64,000 nucleotides of DNA from Novosphingobium meiothermophilum. Its GTDB lineage: Bacteria > Pseudomonadota > Alphaproteobacteria > Sphingomonadales > Sphingomonadaceae. Where the stretch lies: the NCBI RefSeq assembly GCF_003171715.1, contig NZ_QGHL01000004.1:434001-498000 (forward strand). The letters are read 5' to 3'. This document shows, one piece after another, positions 34,063-44,232 of this stretch. Both the position numbers and the translations under genes were made by a program. The notes below the pieces were generated by a model, which had not been told where the DNA came from, searched no databases, and saw nothing but the letters and a program-made list of their open reading frames with translations. Positions within the stretch are counted from its first letter, which is position 1. Each line of letters starts with the position of its first letter.

Positions 34063-34923
34063 TCAGGCGGTTCTTTCCCGCCGCTGCATCTCGGTCAGCA
34101 GGCGGTCCATTTCGATGCCGATCTTCAGGAAGGTCTGCTCGGCATTGGCAATCTTGGTTTCCATCTGGCGCATCAACTGGCGCATCTCGTTCGATCCGTC
34201 GCGGACTGTGCTGGCGGTCTGGAACAAGGCTACGCTGTCCTCGGCAAAACCGACGAGCATGTTCACGCCGGGAACATAGCTGGTCAGTCCTTTCGATTTC
34301 AGCGCTTCGACCGTGGCCTTCTTGATGACGGAGAGCGACGTCTTGATCGCCCCGGATTCAAGGCGCGTCCCGCTCTTGCCAAGCTGTGCGTAGAGCTCCT
34401 TGACCGCGGCCTGATAGGCGCTCGTGGCGGCCTTGGCTTGGAAAGCATTGATCATGAGGTTGAGCGGCAGCATGGCGGCATTCGCAAATACGGCGATGTT
34501 GCCCCAGAATCGTGCCTGCTGCATGTCTGTTTCCAGTGCCTTGCGCGCTTCGCGCATTGCCGCCACACCTGCGCTTGCCGCCATCTGTTTCTGCGCCAGC
34601 CGCTGGAACGTGGCAGACAGGTTCTGCGGCTGCTGAGGCGGCAATGGCGGTGCCGTCTTGGCTTGCACCATCTCGAACAGGCTGGCCATTTCCTCGCCGC
34701 TCAAGGTTATGAATGCAGGTGGCGAACGCCCCGGAAGTTCAAGCCTCGCCCTTGGCGGGTTCATCGACACATCGACCACCTTCATGGCCGTGCCTGCCAT
34801 GATGCCACCGCCAATGGCGGGATTGGTGGCGGCATATTTCCAGTTCTGCGCTCTCGCAGGGGTAAGCATGAAGCGGGTTGTGACCATCGCACCGGGCTTC
34901 AGAAGGTTCATCTGCATTCGCAT
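34063..34923 (-). CDS. Unknown protein encoded between clpV and the lysozyme gene
   Basis: I do not recognise this 286-residue protein. Residues 1-85 look beta-rich (LKPGAMVTTRFMLTPARAQNW, RARLELPGR), then a Pro/Gln linker (TAPPLPPQQPQ) leads to a helical C-terminal part (about 100-286). That part holds two moderately hydrophobic stretches (FWGNIAVFANAAMLPLNLMINAF and YVPGVNMLVGFAEDSVALF, split here by other residues) and a terminal coiled-coil-like segment. I start at ATG 34923, six bases after GGGAG; a longer frame overlaps clpV. It sits 37 bases after clpV and 7 bases before the lysozyme gene, so it may be an effector partner, adaptor or second toxin. Confidence 0.7.
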   Translation of the reverse strand: MRMQMNLLKPGAMVTTRFMLTPARAQNWKYAATNPAIGGGIMAGTAMKVVDVSMNPPRARLELPGRSPPAFITLSGEEMASLFEMVQAKTAPPLPPQQPQNLSATFQRLAQKQMAASAGVAAMREARKALETDMQQARFWGNIAVFANAAMLPLNLMINAFQAKAATSAYQAAVKELYAQLGKSGTRLESGAIKTSLSVIKKATVEALKSKGLTSYVPGVNMLVGFAEDSVALFQTASTVRDGSNEMRQLMRQMETKIANAEQTFLKIGIEMDRLLTEMQRRERTA

Positions 34924-34960
34924 GTCAATCTCCCGGACGATGCACGCACGTGCATGGCCT

Positions 34961-37609
34961 TTACCCGAACCGATACCCGAACCCGTCCCCATCAACGGTG
35001 ACATCGATCACCTTGATCTCGTCGCCGTTCCTCTGCCGGTTGAGGAGCTCGATCGAAAGATCGGGCAGCATGGTGTTGGTCAGGATCGCATCGATCAGGC
35101 GGCCACCACTGGCCACTTCGTTGCAGCGCGAGACAATGAGGTCGACCACGTCCTGCCCATAGCTGAAGGCGATGCCGTGGCTGTCGGCGATGCGCTTGAC
35201 GATGCGATCAAGCTGGATGCGGACGATCCCTTGCAGCATCGTGGGGCTGAGCGGATAGTAGGGCAGGACGATCAGGCGGCCCAGCAGCGCAGGCGGGAAG
35301 ACCTTGAGCAGTTCGGGACGCAGCGCGGTTGCCAGTGCCTCGGCATCGGGCTTCATCTCCTCATCCTCGCTCATCGTGGTGATGAGGTCTGTGCCGACAT
35401 TGCTGGTCAGCAGGATCAGTGTGTTCTTGAAGTCGATGTAGCGGCCTTCGGCATCGTTCATGAAGCCCTTGTCGAAGACCTGGAAGAACATCTCGTGGAC
35501 ATCGGGGTGGGCCTTTTCCACTTCGTCGAGCAGCACCACCGAATAAGGGCGCCTGCGCACCGCTTCGGTGAGAACACCGCCCTGCCCGTAACCGACGTAG
35601 CCTGCCGGCGCGCCTTTCAGCGTCGAGACGGTATGGGCCTCCTGAAACTCGCTCATGTTGATGACGATGAGGCTGTCATCGCCGGAAAACAGCAGTTCGG
35701 ACAGGACCATGGCCGTTTCGGTCTTGCCGACGCCCGATGGGCCGCACAGCATGAACACGCCCACCGGCTTGTTCGGATTGTCGAGCTTGGCGCGGCTGGT
35801 CTGGATGCGCTTGGCGATGGAATCCATTGCATGGTCCTGCCCGATCACCCGCTTTTTCAGCTGATCGGCAATGGTCAGCACGCTTTCAATCTCGTTCTTG
35901 ACCATGCGGCCCATCGGGATACCCGTCCAGTCGCCCACAACGGCAGCGATTGCATCCTGATCGACCACCCCGAACACCATCGGCTCGTCGCCATGCGCCT
36001 CGGCCATGGCGGCAAGGGCAGTCTTGAGTGCCTCTTTAAGGGATTCCTCACCCTCGACTGGCCCTTCGCCTGCGGCCTTGCGCGCTTCGGTGAGCGCATC
36101 GCGCGCAACCACCACGTCGGCAAGCGCCTGCTTCTCGCGTTCCCACTTGGCATTCACCTCGTCGAGCGCCGTTCTGGCCTCGGCGATGGCCTCGTCCAGC
36201 CTGGGCAGGCGTTCCCCGCTGGTATATTGCCCGCCTGCCTCGCGCAGCGCGATCTCGCGCTCCACTTCGAGCAGCTCCAGCCGCCGCTTGCGGTCCTCGA
36301 CCTGCGCCGGAGTTGCATGCTGCGACACAGCCACGCGCGCGCAGGCGGTATCGAGCAGGCTGACCGCCTTGTCCGGCAACTGCCGCGCCGGGACATAACG
36401 CTGCGAAAGCTTGACCGCCGCCTCGACCGCTTCGTCGAGCACGACGACATTATGGTGCTTTTCCATCATCGGCGCGACCGAGCGGATCATGGCCACCGCC
36501 TTGTCGGTTTCCGGTTCGGCCACGTCCACCGTCTGGAAGCGGCGAGTGAGAGCCGGGTCTTTCTCGAAATACTGGCGGTATTCGGCATAGGTGGTGGCCG
36601 CAATCGTGCGCAGGTTGCCGCGGGCCAATGCAGGCTTGAGCAGATTTGCGGCATCGCCCGTGCCCGCCTGCCCGCCCGCACCGATAAGGGTGTGCGCCTC
36701 GTCGATGAAAAGGATGATCGGGGTGGGGCTGGCCTCAACCTCGTCGATCACCTGGCGCAGGCGCTTCTCGAACTCGCCCTTCATGCTGGCCCCAGCCTGC
36801 ATAAGGCCGATATCGAGGCTACGCAGGGTGACACCCTGAAGCGCTGGCGGCACATCACCATCGACGATGCGCTTGGCAAAGCCTTCGACCACGGCGGTCT
36901 TGCCTACGCCCGCTTCGCCGACAAGGATCGGATTGTTCTGGCGGCGACGCAGCAGGATATCGACGCACTGACGAATCTCGCTGTCGCGCCCCACGATACG
37001 GTCGATCTTGCCATCACGCGCGGCTTGCGTGAGATCGACCGAGAACTTGGCCAGCGCCTCGCCATCGCCAACCGGACCGGAACCAGCCTCGCCGCCTGCC
37101 CCGCCACCGGCCAGATCGGCACCCTGCGTCGTTTCATGGCTTGGGGCGCAAACCGCCTCGAACTCGCTTGCCAGACGCTCTACCTGAACCTTCCGGAACT
37201 CTGCGCTGATCGAAAACAGGGCGTTGCGTAGCGTTGCGGTCTTGAGCATCCCGTAAAGCAGATGCCCCGTGCGCACCCGTCCCGCCCCGAACTGGAGCGA
37301 GGCATAGAGCCAGCCCTTCTCGATCGCTTCCTCGATCTGGGGCGAGAAATCGGAAATCGAGGTTGCCCCGCGCGGCAGGGCATCGAGCGCGGCCACGACC
37401 TGCCGGGCAAGGCTTTCGTCATCAAGACCAAAGGCGCTGCGGATCGCGGCGATATCGTTCTGGGGGTCCTGCAAAAGGACGTGGATCCAGTGGACCAGCT
37501 CGACATAGGGGTTGCCGCGCATCTTGCAGAAACCGGTGGCTGTTTCGATCCCCTTGAGCGCGGTCTGGTTGAGGCGCCCGAACAGGGCGCTGCGGCTGAT
37601 CTCGGTCAT
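34961..37609 (-). CDS. clpV: T6SS sheath-disassembly AAA+ ATPase ClpV
   Basis: ClpV (TssH) is the hexameric ATPase that recycles the contracted TssB/TssC sheath. The 882-residue protein has an N-terminal Clp-repeat domain (1-160). A first AAA domain has Walker A GEAGVGKT at 231-238, a middle coiled-coil domain lies around 420-540, and a second AAA domain has Walker A GPSGVGKT at 623-630. I use ATG 37609, which overlaps the tssG stop; a longer upstream frame lies inside tssG. It is the last core T6SS gene of this run, followed by the effector-like module. Confidence 0.96.
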   Translation of the reverse strand: MTEISRSALFGRLNQTALKGIETATGFCKMRGNPYVELVHWIHVLLQDPQNDIAAIRSAFGLDDESLARQVVAALDALPRGATSISDFSPQIEEAIEKGWLYASLQFGAGRVRTGHLLYGMLKTATLRNALFSISAEFRKVQVERLASEFEAVCAPSHETTQGADLAGGGAGGEAGSGPVGDGEALAKFSVDLTQAARDGKIDRIVGRDSEIRQCVDILLRRRQNNPILVGEAGVGKTAVVEGFAKRIVDGDVPPALQGVTLRSLDIGLMQAGASMKGEFEKRLRQVIDEVEASPTPIILFIDEAHTLIGAGGQAGTGDAANLLKPALARGNLRTIAATTYAEYRQYFEKDPALTRRFQTVDVAEPETDKAVAMIRSVAPMMEKHHNVVVLDEAVEAAVKLSQRYVPARQLPDKAVSLLDTACARVAVSQHATPAQVEDRKRRLELLEVEREIALREAGGQYTSGERLPRLDEAIAEARTALDEVNAKWEREKQALADVVVARDALTEARKAAGEGPVEGEESLKEALKTALAAMAEAHGDEPMVFGVVDQDAIAAVVGDWTGIPMGRMVKNEIESVLTIADQLKKRVIGQDHAMDSIAKRIQTSRAKLDNPNKPVGVFMLCGPSGVGKTETAMVLSELLFSGDDSLIVINMSEFQEAHTVSTLKGAPAGYVGYGQGGVLTEAVRRRPYSVVLLDEVEKAHPDVHEMFFQVFDKGFMNDAEGRYIDFKNTLILLTSNVGTDLITTMSEDEEMKPDAEALATALRPELLKVFPPALLGRLIVLPYYPLSPTMLQGIVRIQLDRIVKRIADSHGIAFSYGQDVVDLIVSRCNEVASGGRLIDAILTNTMLPDLSIELLNRQRNGDEIKVIDVTVDGDGFGYRFG

Positions 37610-38715
37610 CCTGCCGGTTTCCTTCTTCTGAGACTGGTCTTGCGTAAATGGGCATCGGCCCTGATCGGCCCGGTAACGGCGGCCTGATCGGCTGCTTGCG
37701 CGCCGGTGGCAGAACCGGGCCTGCGGCGGCGCCGGGCAATGGCGGCCAGCGCGGAACCTCTTGGCTTGATCCAGCCCGACCAGCCCAGCCGGGTCTTGCC
37801 ATCCAGCCGCGCCGGAGGTGCATGTTCGTCGGCCAGTTCGACGCACAGATCCCACTCAAGATGCGTCGGCTTGAAAGCCTCGATTGCCTCGGCAGCGACG
37901 GCAAATCGCGTCCCGCCGGGCATGAGCGAGAGATAATCCGCGTGGCTGTTGGCCCGCACGATGACGCGGAACGCATCCGACGCACTGTAGATGCGGCTTC
38001 CCAGCACGGCATCCTGCCCCAGCGTGGCATAGCTGCGACCGAGCCGGGTGCAATCCTCACGCTCCATTTCCCGCCAGCGCGGCATGAACTCCACCACTGT
38101 GGCGGGCTGGCGCAGGAGGTGCCCCAGCGCATCCTCGATCACCACCGCGCTGCGCGGCCCGGCAAAGACCGAAGCGTAGTGCAGCCGTGCGCGCGCATGG
38201 AAGCTGCTGTCCTCGCGCGCGCCCTCGCTTGCGCCCGAAAGTGCGCCAAGCCATGCGGCAAAGCGATCATCGCCCGGCCGGTCAGCCTGTGCGGCAGGCT
38301 GCGATTCCGCCCAGGCACGATAGAAAAGTTGCAGCATCCGCCCGGAAATGGTGTTCAGCCAGTCCAGGAAAGGCTGCTTGGCCGCATAACGGCGTTCATA
38401 GACCGCAAACTCGGTGAGATGGATCGGCATCGGCCCCATCGGCCCCAGAAGGCCGAGCCACTCGCCATAAAGGCGTGGCCTGCCGTGATGGAACTCGATC
38501 CGGGAAAGTGTCTGAGCGGCAAAACCGAGCGAAGGCTCCTGCGCCAAATCGACAATGGAATGCGCAGGTTGCCGTGCTTCACCAATGCGCGGCTTTGCCG
38601 CTGCCGCAGCCTCCGCCCGGCGCAGCACGGCAAACAGCCCGCTGCGCTTCAGATCGACCGCAAGGGCCGACCAGTCGATCAGATCGTGTGCTTGCGTCCG
38701 ATCCGGGGCGGCCAT
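37606..38715 (-). CDS. tssG: T6SS baseplate subunit TssG
   Basis: TssG (ImpH/VasB family) forms the baseplate wedge with TssE, TssF and TssK. The 369-residue protein shows the family opening in which a Leu/Phe-rich helix (RSGLFAVLRRAEA) is followed by an RIGEARQPAHSIVDLAQEPSLGF-like region (split across 44-70), and the conserved LYGEWLGLLGPMGPMPIHLTE segment. Its start lies 37 bases inside tssF and its stop overlaps the clpV start by 4 bases, indicating tight coupling within the operon. Confidence 0.95.
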   Translation of the reverse strand: MAAPDRTQAHDLIDWSALAVDLKRSGLFAVLRRAEAAAAAKPRIGEARQPAHSIVDLAQEPSLGFAAQTLSRIEFHHGRPRLYGEWLGLLGPMGPMPIHLTEFAVYERRYAAKQPFLDWLNTISGRMLQLFYRAWAESQPAAQADRPGDDRFAAWLGALSGASEGAREDSSFHARARLHYASVFAGPRSAVVIEDALGHLLRQPATVVEFMPRWREMEREDCTRLGRSYATLGQDAVLGSRIYSASDAFRVIVRANSHADYLSLMPGGTRFAVAAEAIEAFKPTHLEWDLCVELADEHAPPARLDGKTRLGWSGWIKPRGSALAAIARRRRRPGSATGAQAADQAAVTGPIRADAHLRKTSLRRRKPAG

Positions 38716-40541
38716 GACATTATCGTTCCTTCGCCCGGCGTGCGGACGATCGTTTCTGTGAAGCTGTTGACGGACGTGAACTCTGCCAGAAACCGCTCGA
38801 CCACGGCAGAAAACAGGAACAGGCGCGCGTTGTCGAACGACGCATCATCAAGCGTGAGCGTAACGCGGCTGCCGCGCGCAACGGCCATGGCCCCGCGCCC
38901 CGGCACGCGCCGCACCACCGGGCGCGAACTGACCGAAATGATTCCGTCGATCTGCCGCCGCAGCGCGGCATTGTCGCGCGGTCCGTAAAGCGCAAGGTGA
39001 TCGCGCAGCATGGCCGGATCGTTCCCGTCTTCGGGAACGAGCGAGGCGTAGTTGGGGGTAAGATGCGCGATGATCCGCCAGGCGGCATCATCAAGCCCCA
39101 GTGGCGGGCGCGGTTTGCTAGGACTGCGCAGCACGCTGACCGCGCGGACCGGACCGCCGGGTGGAATGAAATGTTCGGTTCCCCGGAATGCCAGCTTCGC
39201 AGCCAGTTCGCGATTGGTGACAAGCGCACGAACCGCCAGCTCCTTGATGTCGGCGATGCGTTCGGGATTGCCCGCAGCGGTCAGGGATATCCAGGTTTCG
39301 GTGCCAGTATAGTCGTCGCGGCGAAGGCGGCGTTGCTCGCGCGTGGACAGACGGCGCAGCTTGAGCCGGGGCACAAAGAAGAGCGCATCGCGCCAGTCAT
39401 AAAGCAGGGCGCCCAGCGCATAGAGCGGTGCGACCGGCCGCGGATCGGTTGCCTCGCGCATGTGCGCGGAAACATCGAGAATGCGCCAGACCTCGAAATC
39501 GACAGGCCGGGTGCGATCCGGCATCAGCAGGAACTCATGCTCGGCCTGATCGACCTGAACCCGGCCAAGCTGCTTCTCGAAGAGATTGATCGCAGGCGTT
39601 GCAAAAAGCCGGAAATTGGCCGGCGAAACCGCTCCGGCCAAGGCAGGTGCATTGCGACTGAACAGGAGCACGACATCGACCGCGCCGCCCGCTGCATTGG
39701 CAAAGGCCCGGTCCAGCCCCCGCAGCACGGCAAACAGAAAGCGCTCCGGACAGGCGAAATATTCCGTCAGCAGGCGATAGCCGCGAAAGGAGCGTTCCTC
39801 CGGCGGCAGCAAAGCCTCGTCTTGGTCAAAACCGGCCTGGACCGGCACGGACAATTGCACCGGAACCGCCGATGCCGATGATGCCGGCTTGGCGAGCACC
39901 GCCACCGTCTCGCCGATGATCTGGCGATAAAGCTCGCCGGGAATGGTTTCTGAACCATCAAGGTAAAGCGGCAGATCGGCAATGGCGAGGTTTTCGAGCG
40001 GGATCGCGCCAACCCCCTCGAAGCGCAGGCGCAGTCCCGCTTCGGCGCGTGCTCCGGCACTTGCGGCAAAACTGGCGACCGCCGTGCGCGAGCCCAGATA
40101 CTCGGCCTCGACGATGCGCAACGGGTAGAGCCGGACCGCGTGACCCGTGCGGAAAGTGACTGGGCTGGCTCCGGGCTCATCACTTGTCGCCACAAGTTCG
40201 GTCTGGCGCGGCACTTCATAGCCCTCGGCCAGAAGCGGATCACCTTCCTTCGGCTCGAAACCCGCGATGCAGATGGAGGGAACGGGCGCAAGATAGTGCG
40301 GCTGAACGGCGGAAAGCAGATGCTGGGTAAACTCAGGATACTGATCCGACAGCTTGAGCTGGACCCTTGCCGAAAGGTAGGCCACCCCTTCAAGCAGCCG
40401 CTCAACGTAAGGATCCGGATCGTTAGGGGTTTTCAGTCCCAGCCGCGCGGCGACAGTCTCGTGCTCCTCCCCGAACTCGCGCGCAGATTCGCGCAGATAG
40501 GTCAGCTCCTCGTTGTAGAAGCGCAGGAGACGCGGGTCCAT
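38679..40541 (-). CDS. tssF: T6SS baseplate subunit TssF
   Basis: TssF (ImpG/VasA family) is the large baseplate wedge protein. The 620-residue protein begins MDPRLLRFYNEELTYLRES and continues with EHETVAARLGL and DPYVERLLEGVAYLSARV, which are strongly conserved family segments. The length is usual. It begins 4 bases downstream of the tssE stop and overlaps tssG at its 3' end. Confidence 0.96.
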   Translation of the reverse strand: MDPRLLRFYNEELTYLRESAREFGEEHETVAARLGLKTPNDPDPYVERLLEGVAYLSARVQLKLSDQYPEFTQHLLSAVQPHYLAPVPSICIAGFEPKEGDPLLAEGYEVPRQTELVATSDEPGASPVTFRTGHAVRLYPLRIVEAEYLGSRTAVASFAASAGARAEAGLRLRFEGVGAIPLENLAIADLPLYLDGSETIPGELYRQIIGETVAVLAKPASSASAVPVQLSVPVQAGFDQDEALLPPEERSFRGYRLLTEYFACPERFLFAVLRGLDRAFANAAGGAVDVVLLFSRNAPALAGAVSPANFRLFATPAINLFEKQLGRVQVDQAEHEFLLMPDRTRPVDFEVWRILDVSAHMREATDPRPVAPLYALGALLYDWRDALFFVPRLKLRRLSTREQRRLRRDDYTGTETWISLTAAGNPERIADIKELAVRALVTNRELAAKLAFRGTEHFIPPGGPVRAVSVLRSPSKPRPPLGLDDAAWRIIAHLTPNYASLVPEDGNDPAMLRDHLALYGPRDNAALRRQIDGIISVSSRPVVRRVPGRGAMAVARGSRVTLTLDDASFDNARLFLFSAVVERFLAEFTSVNSFTETIVRTPGEGTIMSWPPRIGRKHTI

Positions 40542-40545
40542 TTCC

Positions 40546-41088
40546 CTACTCCCGCACGGTCACAGCCGAGGAATCGGCCTCGACATCGGTGCGCAACTTG
40601 ATCGGCACGGCCCGCACCGCCGAACGCACGTCCGCCTCGATCACGAAAGTCAGCGCGTTTTCGCGCTCGACCTTTCCGGACAGTTCGACGTGAAGCGTTG
40701 CCGGATCGATTCGGGGTTCGAATGCACGCACGGCATCGCGAATCTCGCGCGCACGGCGCAGGACCGCACGGCTGCTCAGCGACTTGCCCGCCAGATCGGC
40801 AACGCCATAGTTGAGAACGCTGGTCCGCACCTGCGGATAGGCTTCAAGATCGACGCTTGCCTCAAGATTGGTGGTGTTGAGCAGCCAGCCAAGTTCGCGG
40901 CGCACGGTGGCGCGCAAGGCGGTTTCGTTGAAGCGCTCAAGCGCCGGAACGGAGAGGAATCGCAGGGCTTCGCGGCGCTCTTCGGCCTGCTCCAGTTCCT
41001 CGCCGCGCATCCCGCCGATTTCGTTGCCAGCCACCAGCTTGTCGAAAAGCGTGGGATTGAGAACCGGCTGGGCAGGATTGCGCGCCAT
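40546..41088 (-). CDS. tssE: T6SS baseplate subunit TssE (gp25-like)
   Basis: TssE resembles phage T4 gp25 and nucleates sheath assembly on the baseplate. The 180-residue protein shows the gp25-type features: RATVRRELGWLLNTTNLE, VLNYGVADL and a C-terminal EIRDAVRAFEPRI segment. I use ATG 41088, which shares one base with the tagJ stop (TGATG), rather than a longer upstream frame inside tagJ. Confidence 0.95.
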   Translation of the reverse strand: MARNPAQPVLNPTLFDKLVAGNEIGGMRGEELEQAEERREALRFLSVPALERFNETALRATVRRELGWLLNTTNLEASVDLEAYPQVRTSVLNYGVADLAGKSLSSRAVLRRAREIRDAVRAFEPRIDPATLHVELSGKVERENALTFVIEADVRSAVRAVPIKLRTDVEADSSAVTVRE

Positions 41089-41912
41089 CAATCGAAGGTG
41101 AGCTTGCGCAATTCGAGAAGGCCCGCGTCTTCTCCGCCAGACAGGGTCCACAACCGCTGGCCAAGTCCGGACTGCATGGCCACGCCGTCATGCTCGGCAT
41201 CGACCCAGTCGGTTTCGCGGCCCAGCCGCAAGGCGGGTGATTGCGCCGCTTCGGTGCCCGGATAGCGCGCGGGAAGAAATGCCGCGATCGATTGGCCCGA
41301 TTTCAGCGCAAGCTGCACGGGATACCAGACAGTATCGCGAAGATCCTCAGGCCCATCGGACGTGATCGAGACCACCGCATCGAAGGGGATGAGGCCATAG
41401 CGGCCCGCAACAATCGCTTCGAACGTGGGGCCGAACCGCGTGTCAGCATCGGCGATCCAGTCGAAGCGGCGCCCGTCGAGGACCCCCGGCGTGTCCGGGG
41501 CCTCGGCGAATGCCTCCTCGCGCACGGCTTCGGCTTCGGCATGGCGGCCTCTCGACTGGAGCGTAAGCGCGCGGGCCACGCCTTCCACCCAGCCGCCCAT
41601 GCCCACCAGCACCGGCATATCGGCTTTTCCGGCGAACACATCGGCGCGCGCGCACTCGGCATCGATGGCCTGATTGTAGGTCACGGCCAGCATCTGCGCG
41701 TTCCCGGCTACCTGAACGAGCGCCTGCAACTGCTTGCGGGCCTTGTCCCATTCGCCAGTCACGCACAGCAGCTGGAACAGGAACATGCGGGCCTTGTCGT
41801 CGCCCGGACGCGCCCGAACGACCTCGACGAGAGCGCTGCGCGCCCCGTCCAGATCGCCCTCGCGCAGCAAGGTGTCCGGATCTGCCATATCGACCACCCC
41901 CAGTCCCGACAT
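41088..41912 (-). CDS. tagJ: T6SS accessory protein TagJ (ImpE family)
   Basis: TagJ (ImpE/SciE) is an accessory protein of several T6SS types that binds the TssB N-terminus and may modulate sheath recycling by ClpV. The 274-residue protein has TPR-like helices in the first 120 residues (ALVEVVRARPGDDKARMFLFQLL) and the conserved RRFDWIADADTRFGP and RYGLIPFDAV segments. A second ATG, eight codons in (41888), is a plausible start. It lies between hcp and tssE, the same order as in other Imp-type clusters. Confidence 0.93.
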   Translation of the reverse strand: MSGLGVVDMADPDTLLREGDLDGARSALVEVVRARPGDDKARMFLFQLLCVTGEWDKARKQLQALVQVAGNAQMLAVTYNQAIDAECARADVFAGKADMPVLVGMGGWVEGVARALTLQSRGRHAEAEAVREEAFAEAPDTPGVLDGRRFDWIADADTRFGPTFEAIVAGRYGLIPFDAVVSITSDGPEDLRDTVWYPVQLALKSGQSIAAFLPARYPGTEAAQSPALRLGRETDWVDAEHDGVAMQSGLGQRLWTLSGGEDAGLLELRKLTFD

Positions 41913-41945
41913 TCCGCACCCGGCCCGAAAGCCGGGCGCACACGA

Positions 41946-42425
41946 TCAAAGCGACTTGTTGGCCTTGAGATCCCAGCCAAACTTGGCAACGCCGCCAAGG
42001 CCGCCCTTGTCGGTCTGCTCCTTGTAGTCGAACTTGATCTCGCCGAAGTTCAGCGAGACCGATTCCATCGGGTTGCTGCCATCGGTGCCGGTGTTGGCAA
42101 TGCTCGACACCAGAATGTTCTTGAGCGAGATCTTGTAGTATTCTTCCTGCTTGCCGCCCGCCTTGCGAACGGTGAGCACGCCCTCGGCGATGTGATCGCC
42201 CTTGGCGCAAGCCTGCATCAGCGCCGGTGTGGAAAGATCACAACGCTTCTGGATGGTCAGGTCGTTGAACGAAACCTTGCCCGAACCACCGCCGCCACCG
42301 GTCGCCCAGTCACCGCCGTTGGAAAGACCCCACGAGAAGTTCTCGATGTCGATCTCGCCCTTGTGCTTTTCGTCCTTCGACTCGCCCTTGATATTCGTCA
42401 GCTTCAGAAAGATGTCAGTTGCCAC
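41946..42425 (-). CDS. hcp: T6SS tube protein Hcp (TssD)
   Basis: Hcp hexamers stack into the inner tube and carry small effectors. The 159-residue protein begins MATDIFLKLTNIKGESKD and has the family's ENFSWG and DLSTPALMQACAKG segments. It starts with GTG 42425, eight bases after AGGAG. A 231-base gap separates it from tssC, unusually long for this operon, so it may have its own promoter or a stabilised transcript, as is common for this abundant protein. Confidence 0.96.
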   Translation of the reverse strand: MATDIFLKLTNIKGESKDEKHKGEIDIENFSWGLSNGGDWATGGGGGSGKVSFNDLTIQKRCDLSTPALMQACAKGDHIAEGVLTVRKAGGKQEEYYKISLKNILVSSIANTGTDGSNPMESVSLNFGEIKFDYKEQTDKGGLGGVAKFGWDLKANKSL

Positions 42426-42656
42426 GATCCGTCTCCTATAACTCGATCAACAGGTTGCGAACCCGAACGACGTTCAGCCTCAAAAGACTGGTTGGCACTC
42501 AAAAATCGGCGGCCGTCACCCGAAGGGTCTGGCCATTGTCAGGTTGGTCCTCGCCAGGTCTGCCTTGTTCGTGGCCTTCCTGCAGGCCAGCTCCGATGCT
42601 CGTGTCGTCATGACACAGATACACCCGGAGCCGACCGGATCATGTGACATTATGCA
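42426..42656. promoter_or_regulatory. Gap between tssC and hcp, possible hcp promoter
   Basis: This 231-base non-coding stretch lies upstream of hcp on the minus strand. It contains a small inverted repeat, GTGTC at 42602-42606 and GACAC at 42612-42616, and the AGGAG ribosome site of hcp at its end. No sigma-54 -24/-12 pair and no intrinsic terminator with a T run were seen. Confidence 0.35.
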
Positions 42657-44147
42657 CTAACCGCCAGAATTGGGCAGCTTGGAGACCATGCTCAGCGAAA
42701 CATCCATGCCTTCAAGCTGATAATGCGGAATGAACAGGAACTTGCCCTTGAAGTAACCGGGATTGGCTTCATCAGGAACAACTTCGATCCGGGCATCCTT
42801 GAGCGGCAGGCGCGCCTTGGTTTCTTCGGTCGAACTTTCAGGCTGGCCATCGATGTAATTGGAAATCCAGCTCTGGAGATCCTGCTCGATCTGGCGTTCG
42901 GTGCGGGTGCCGCCAATCCAGTCGCGGACCATGCACTTGAGATAGTGCGCGAACCGGCAGCTTGAGAAGATGTAGGGCAGACGCGCCGAAAGGTTGGCCG
43001 AAGCCGTGGCGGCAGGATCATCATAGACGGCCGGGTTGTTCACCGTCTGCGCCCCGATGAAGGTTGCCTGATCGGTGCCCTTGCGGTGTATCATCGCCAT
43101 AAGGCCTGCCTTGGACAGCTCGGCCTCGCGGCGGTCCGAGATGGCAATCTCGGTGGGGCACTTCATGTCGACCCCGCCATCGTCCGTGGGGAACATGGCA
43201 AGTGGCAGCCCTTCCACCGTGCCACCACTCTCGACCCCGCGGATACGGCTGCACCAGCCCCAGGTGCTGAATGCCTCGGTAATGCGCGTGCCCATGGCGT
43301 ATGCGGCATTGATCCACAGATGCTTCTCGTGATCGCCGCCAGTGTCCTCCTCGAAGGCAAACTCCTCGACCGGTTCTGACTTCGCACCGTAAATTGCACG
43401 GCCCAGAAAGCGCGGCATGGCGAGCGCCAGATAGCGGCTGTCGGGGCTGTCGCGGAAGGAACGCCACGCGGCATAGTCCGTCGCATCGAACAGCTTGGCA
43501 AGATCGCGCGGGTTGGAAAGTTCGGTCCAGCTCTGCATGCCCATGAGGCCGGGCGCCGCCCCGGCAATGAACGGGGCGTGAGCCGCCGCACCGATCTTTG
43601 CCAGCCCCTTCATCACCTCCAGATCGGGCGCGGAATGATCGAATGCATAATCGCACACGAAGGCGCCGTAGGGCTGCCCGCCAAGCTGGCCGAACTCGGC
43701 TTCGTAAACCTTCTTGAACAGCGGGCTCTGATCCCATGCCGCATCGCGATACTGCCGGAACATCTTGCGGCATTCGTCCTTGCCGACATTCAGCACGCGG
43801 ATCTTCAGATCTTTGCCGGTCGACGTGTTCATCACCAGATAGTTCAGCCCGCGCCAAGCGCTTTCGAGGCTCTGGAAATCGGGGTGATGGATAATCTCGT
43901 TGACCTGTTCGGTCAGCTTGCGGTCGAGTGCTGCGCGCAGCGCATCCATGGTGCTGAACACGTCATCGCCAATGACCGATACATCAGCCAGCGCCTGCTG
44001 TGCGAGTGTCGAAACCGCCTGCTCGATGCGGTTGGCGCGTGCATCGTCGCTCGGCTTGAACTCCTTGCGCAGCAGTGCAGCAAAATCATCGGGAGCGAAC
44101 TCCGTTTGGGTTGCCGCACTTGCGCCCTGAACCTGTTCCGTTGCCAT
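42657..44147 (-). CDS. tssC: T6SS contractile sheath large subunit TssC
   Basis: TssC (ImpD/VipB) forms the contractile sheath with TssB. The 496-residue protein contains the hallmarks: IIHHPDFQSLESAWRGLNYL, RFLGRAIYG and a C-terminal IPHYQLEGMDVSLSMVSKL. I use ATG 44147; a longer frame is not supported by homology-like sequence. Only one tssC is present, unlike the tssC40/tssC41 pair of Agrobacterium. It is 85 bases downstream of tssB. Confidence 0.96.
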   Translation of the reverse strand: MATEQVQGASAATQTEFAPDDFAALLRKEFKPSDDARANRIEQAVSTLAQQALADVSVIGDDVFSTMDALRAALDRKLTEQVNEIIHHPDFQSLESAWRGLNYLVMNTSTGKDLKIRVLNVGKDECRKMFRQYRDAAWDQSPLFKKVYEAEFGQLGGQPYGAFVCDYAFDHSAPDLEVMKGLAKIGAAAHAPFIAGAAPGLMGMQSWTELSNPRDLAKLFDATDYAAWRSFRDSPDSRYLALAMPRFLGRAIYGAKSEPVEEFAFEEDTGGDHEKHLWINAAYAMGTRITEAFSTWGWCSRIRGVESGGTVEGLPLAMFPTDDGGVDMKCPTEIAISDRREAELSKAGLMAMIHRKGTDQATFIGAQTVNNPAVYDDPAATASANLSARLPYIFSSCRFAHYLKCMVRDWIGGTRTERQIEQDLQSWISNYIDGQPESSTEETKARLPLKDARIEVVPDEANPGYFKGKFLFIPHYQLEGMDVSLSMVSKLPNSGG

Positions 44148-44232
44148 TTCACGCCATCCTGTCTGCCTGCCACGACCGCCCGCCGTGGTGGTGATTTCCC
44201 TCAATCGGCTTCCGCCTGCACACGGCCCGCGA

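Noticed and set aside
42602..42616. Inverted repeat GTGTC/GACAC before hcp as a terminator
   Set aside because: The stem is only 5 bp and no T run follows on either strand.
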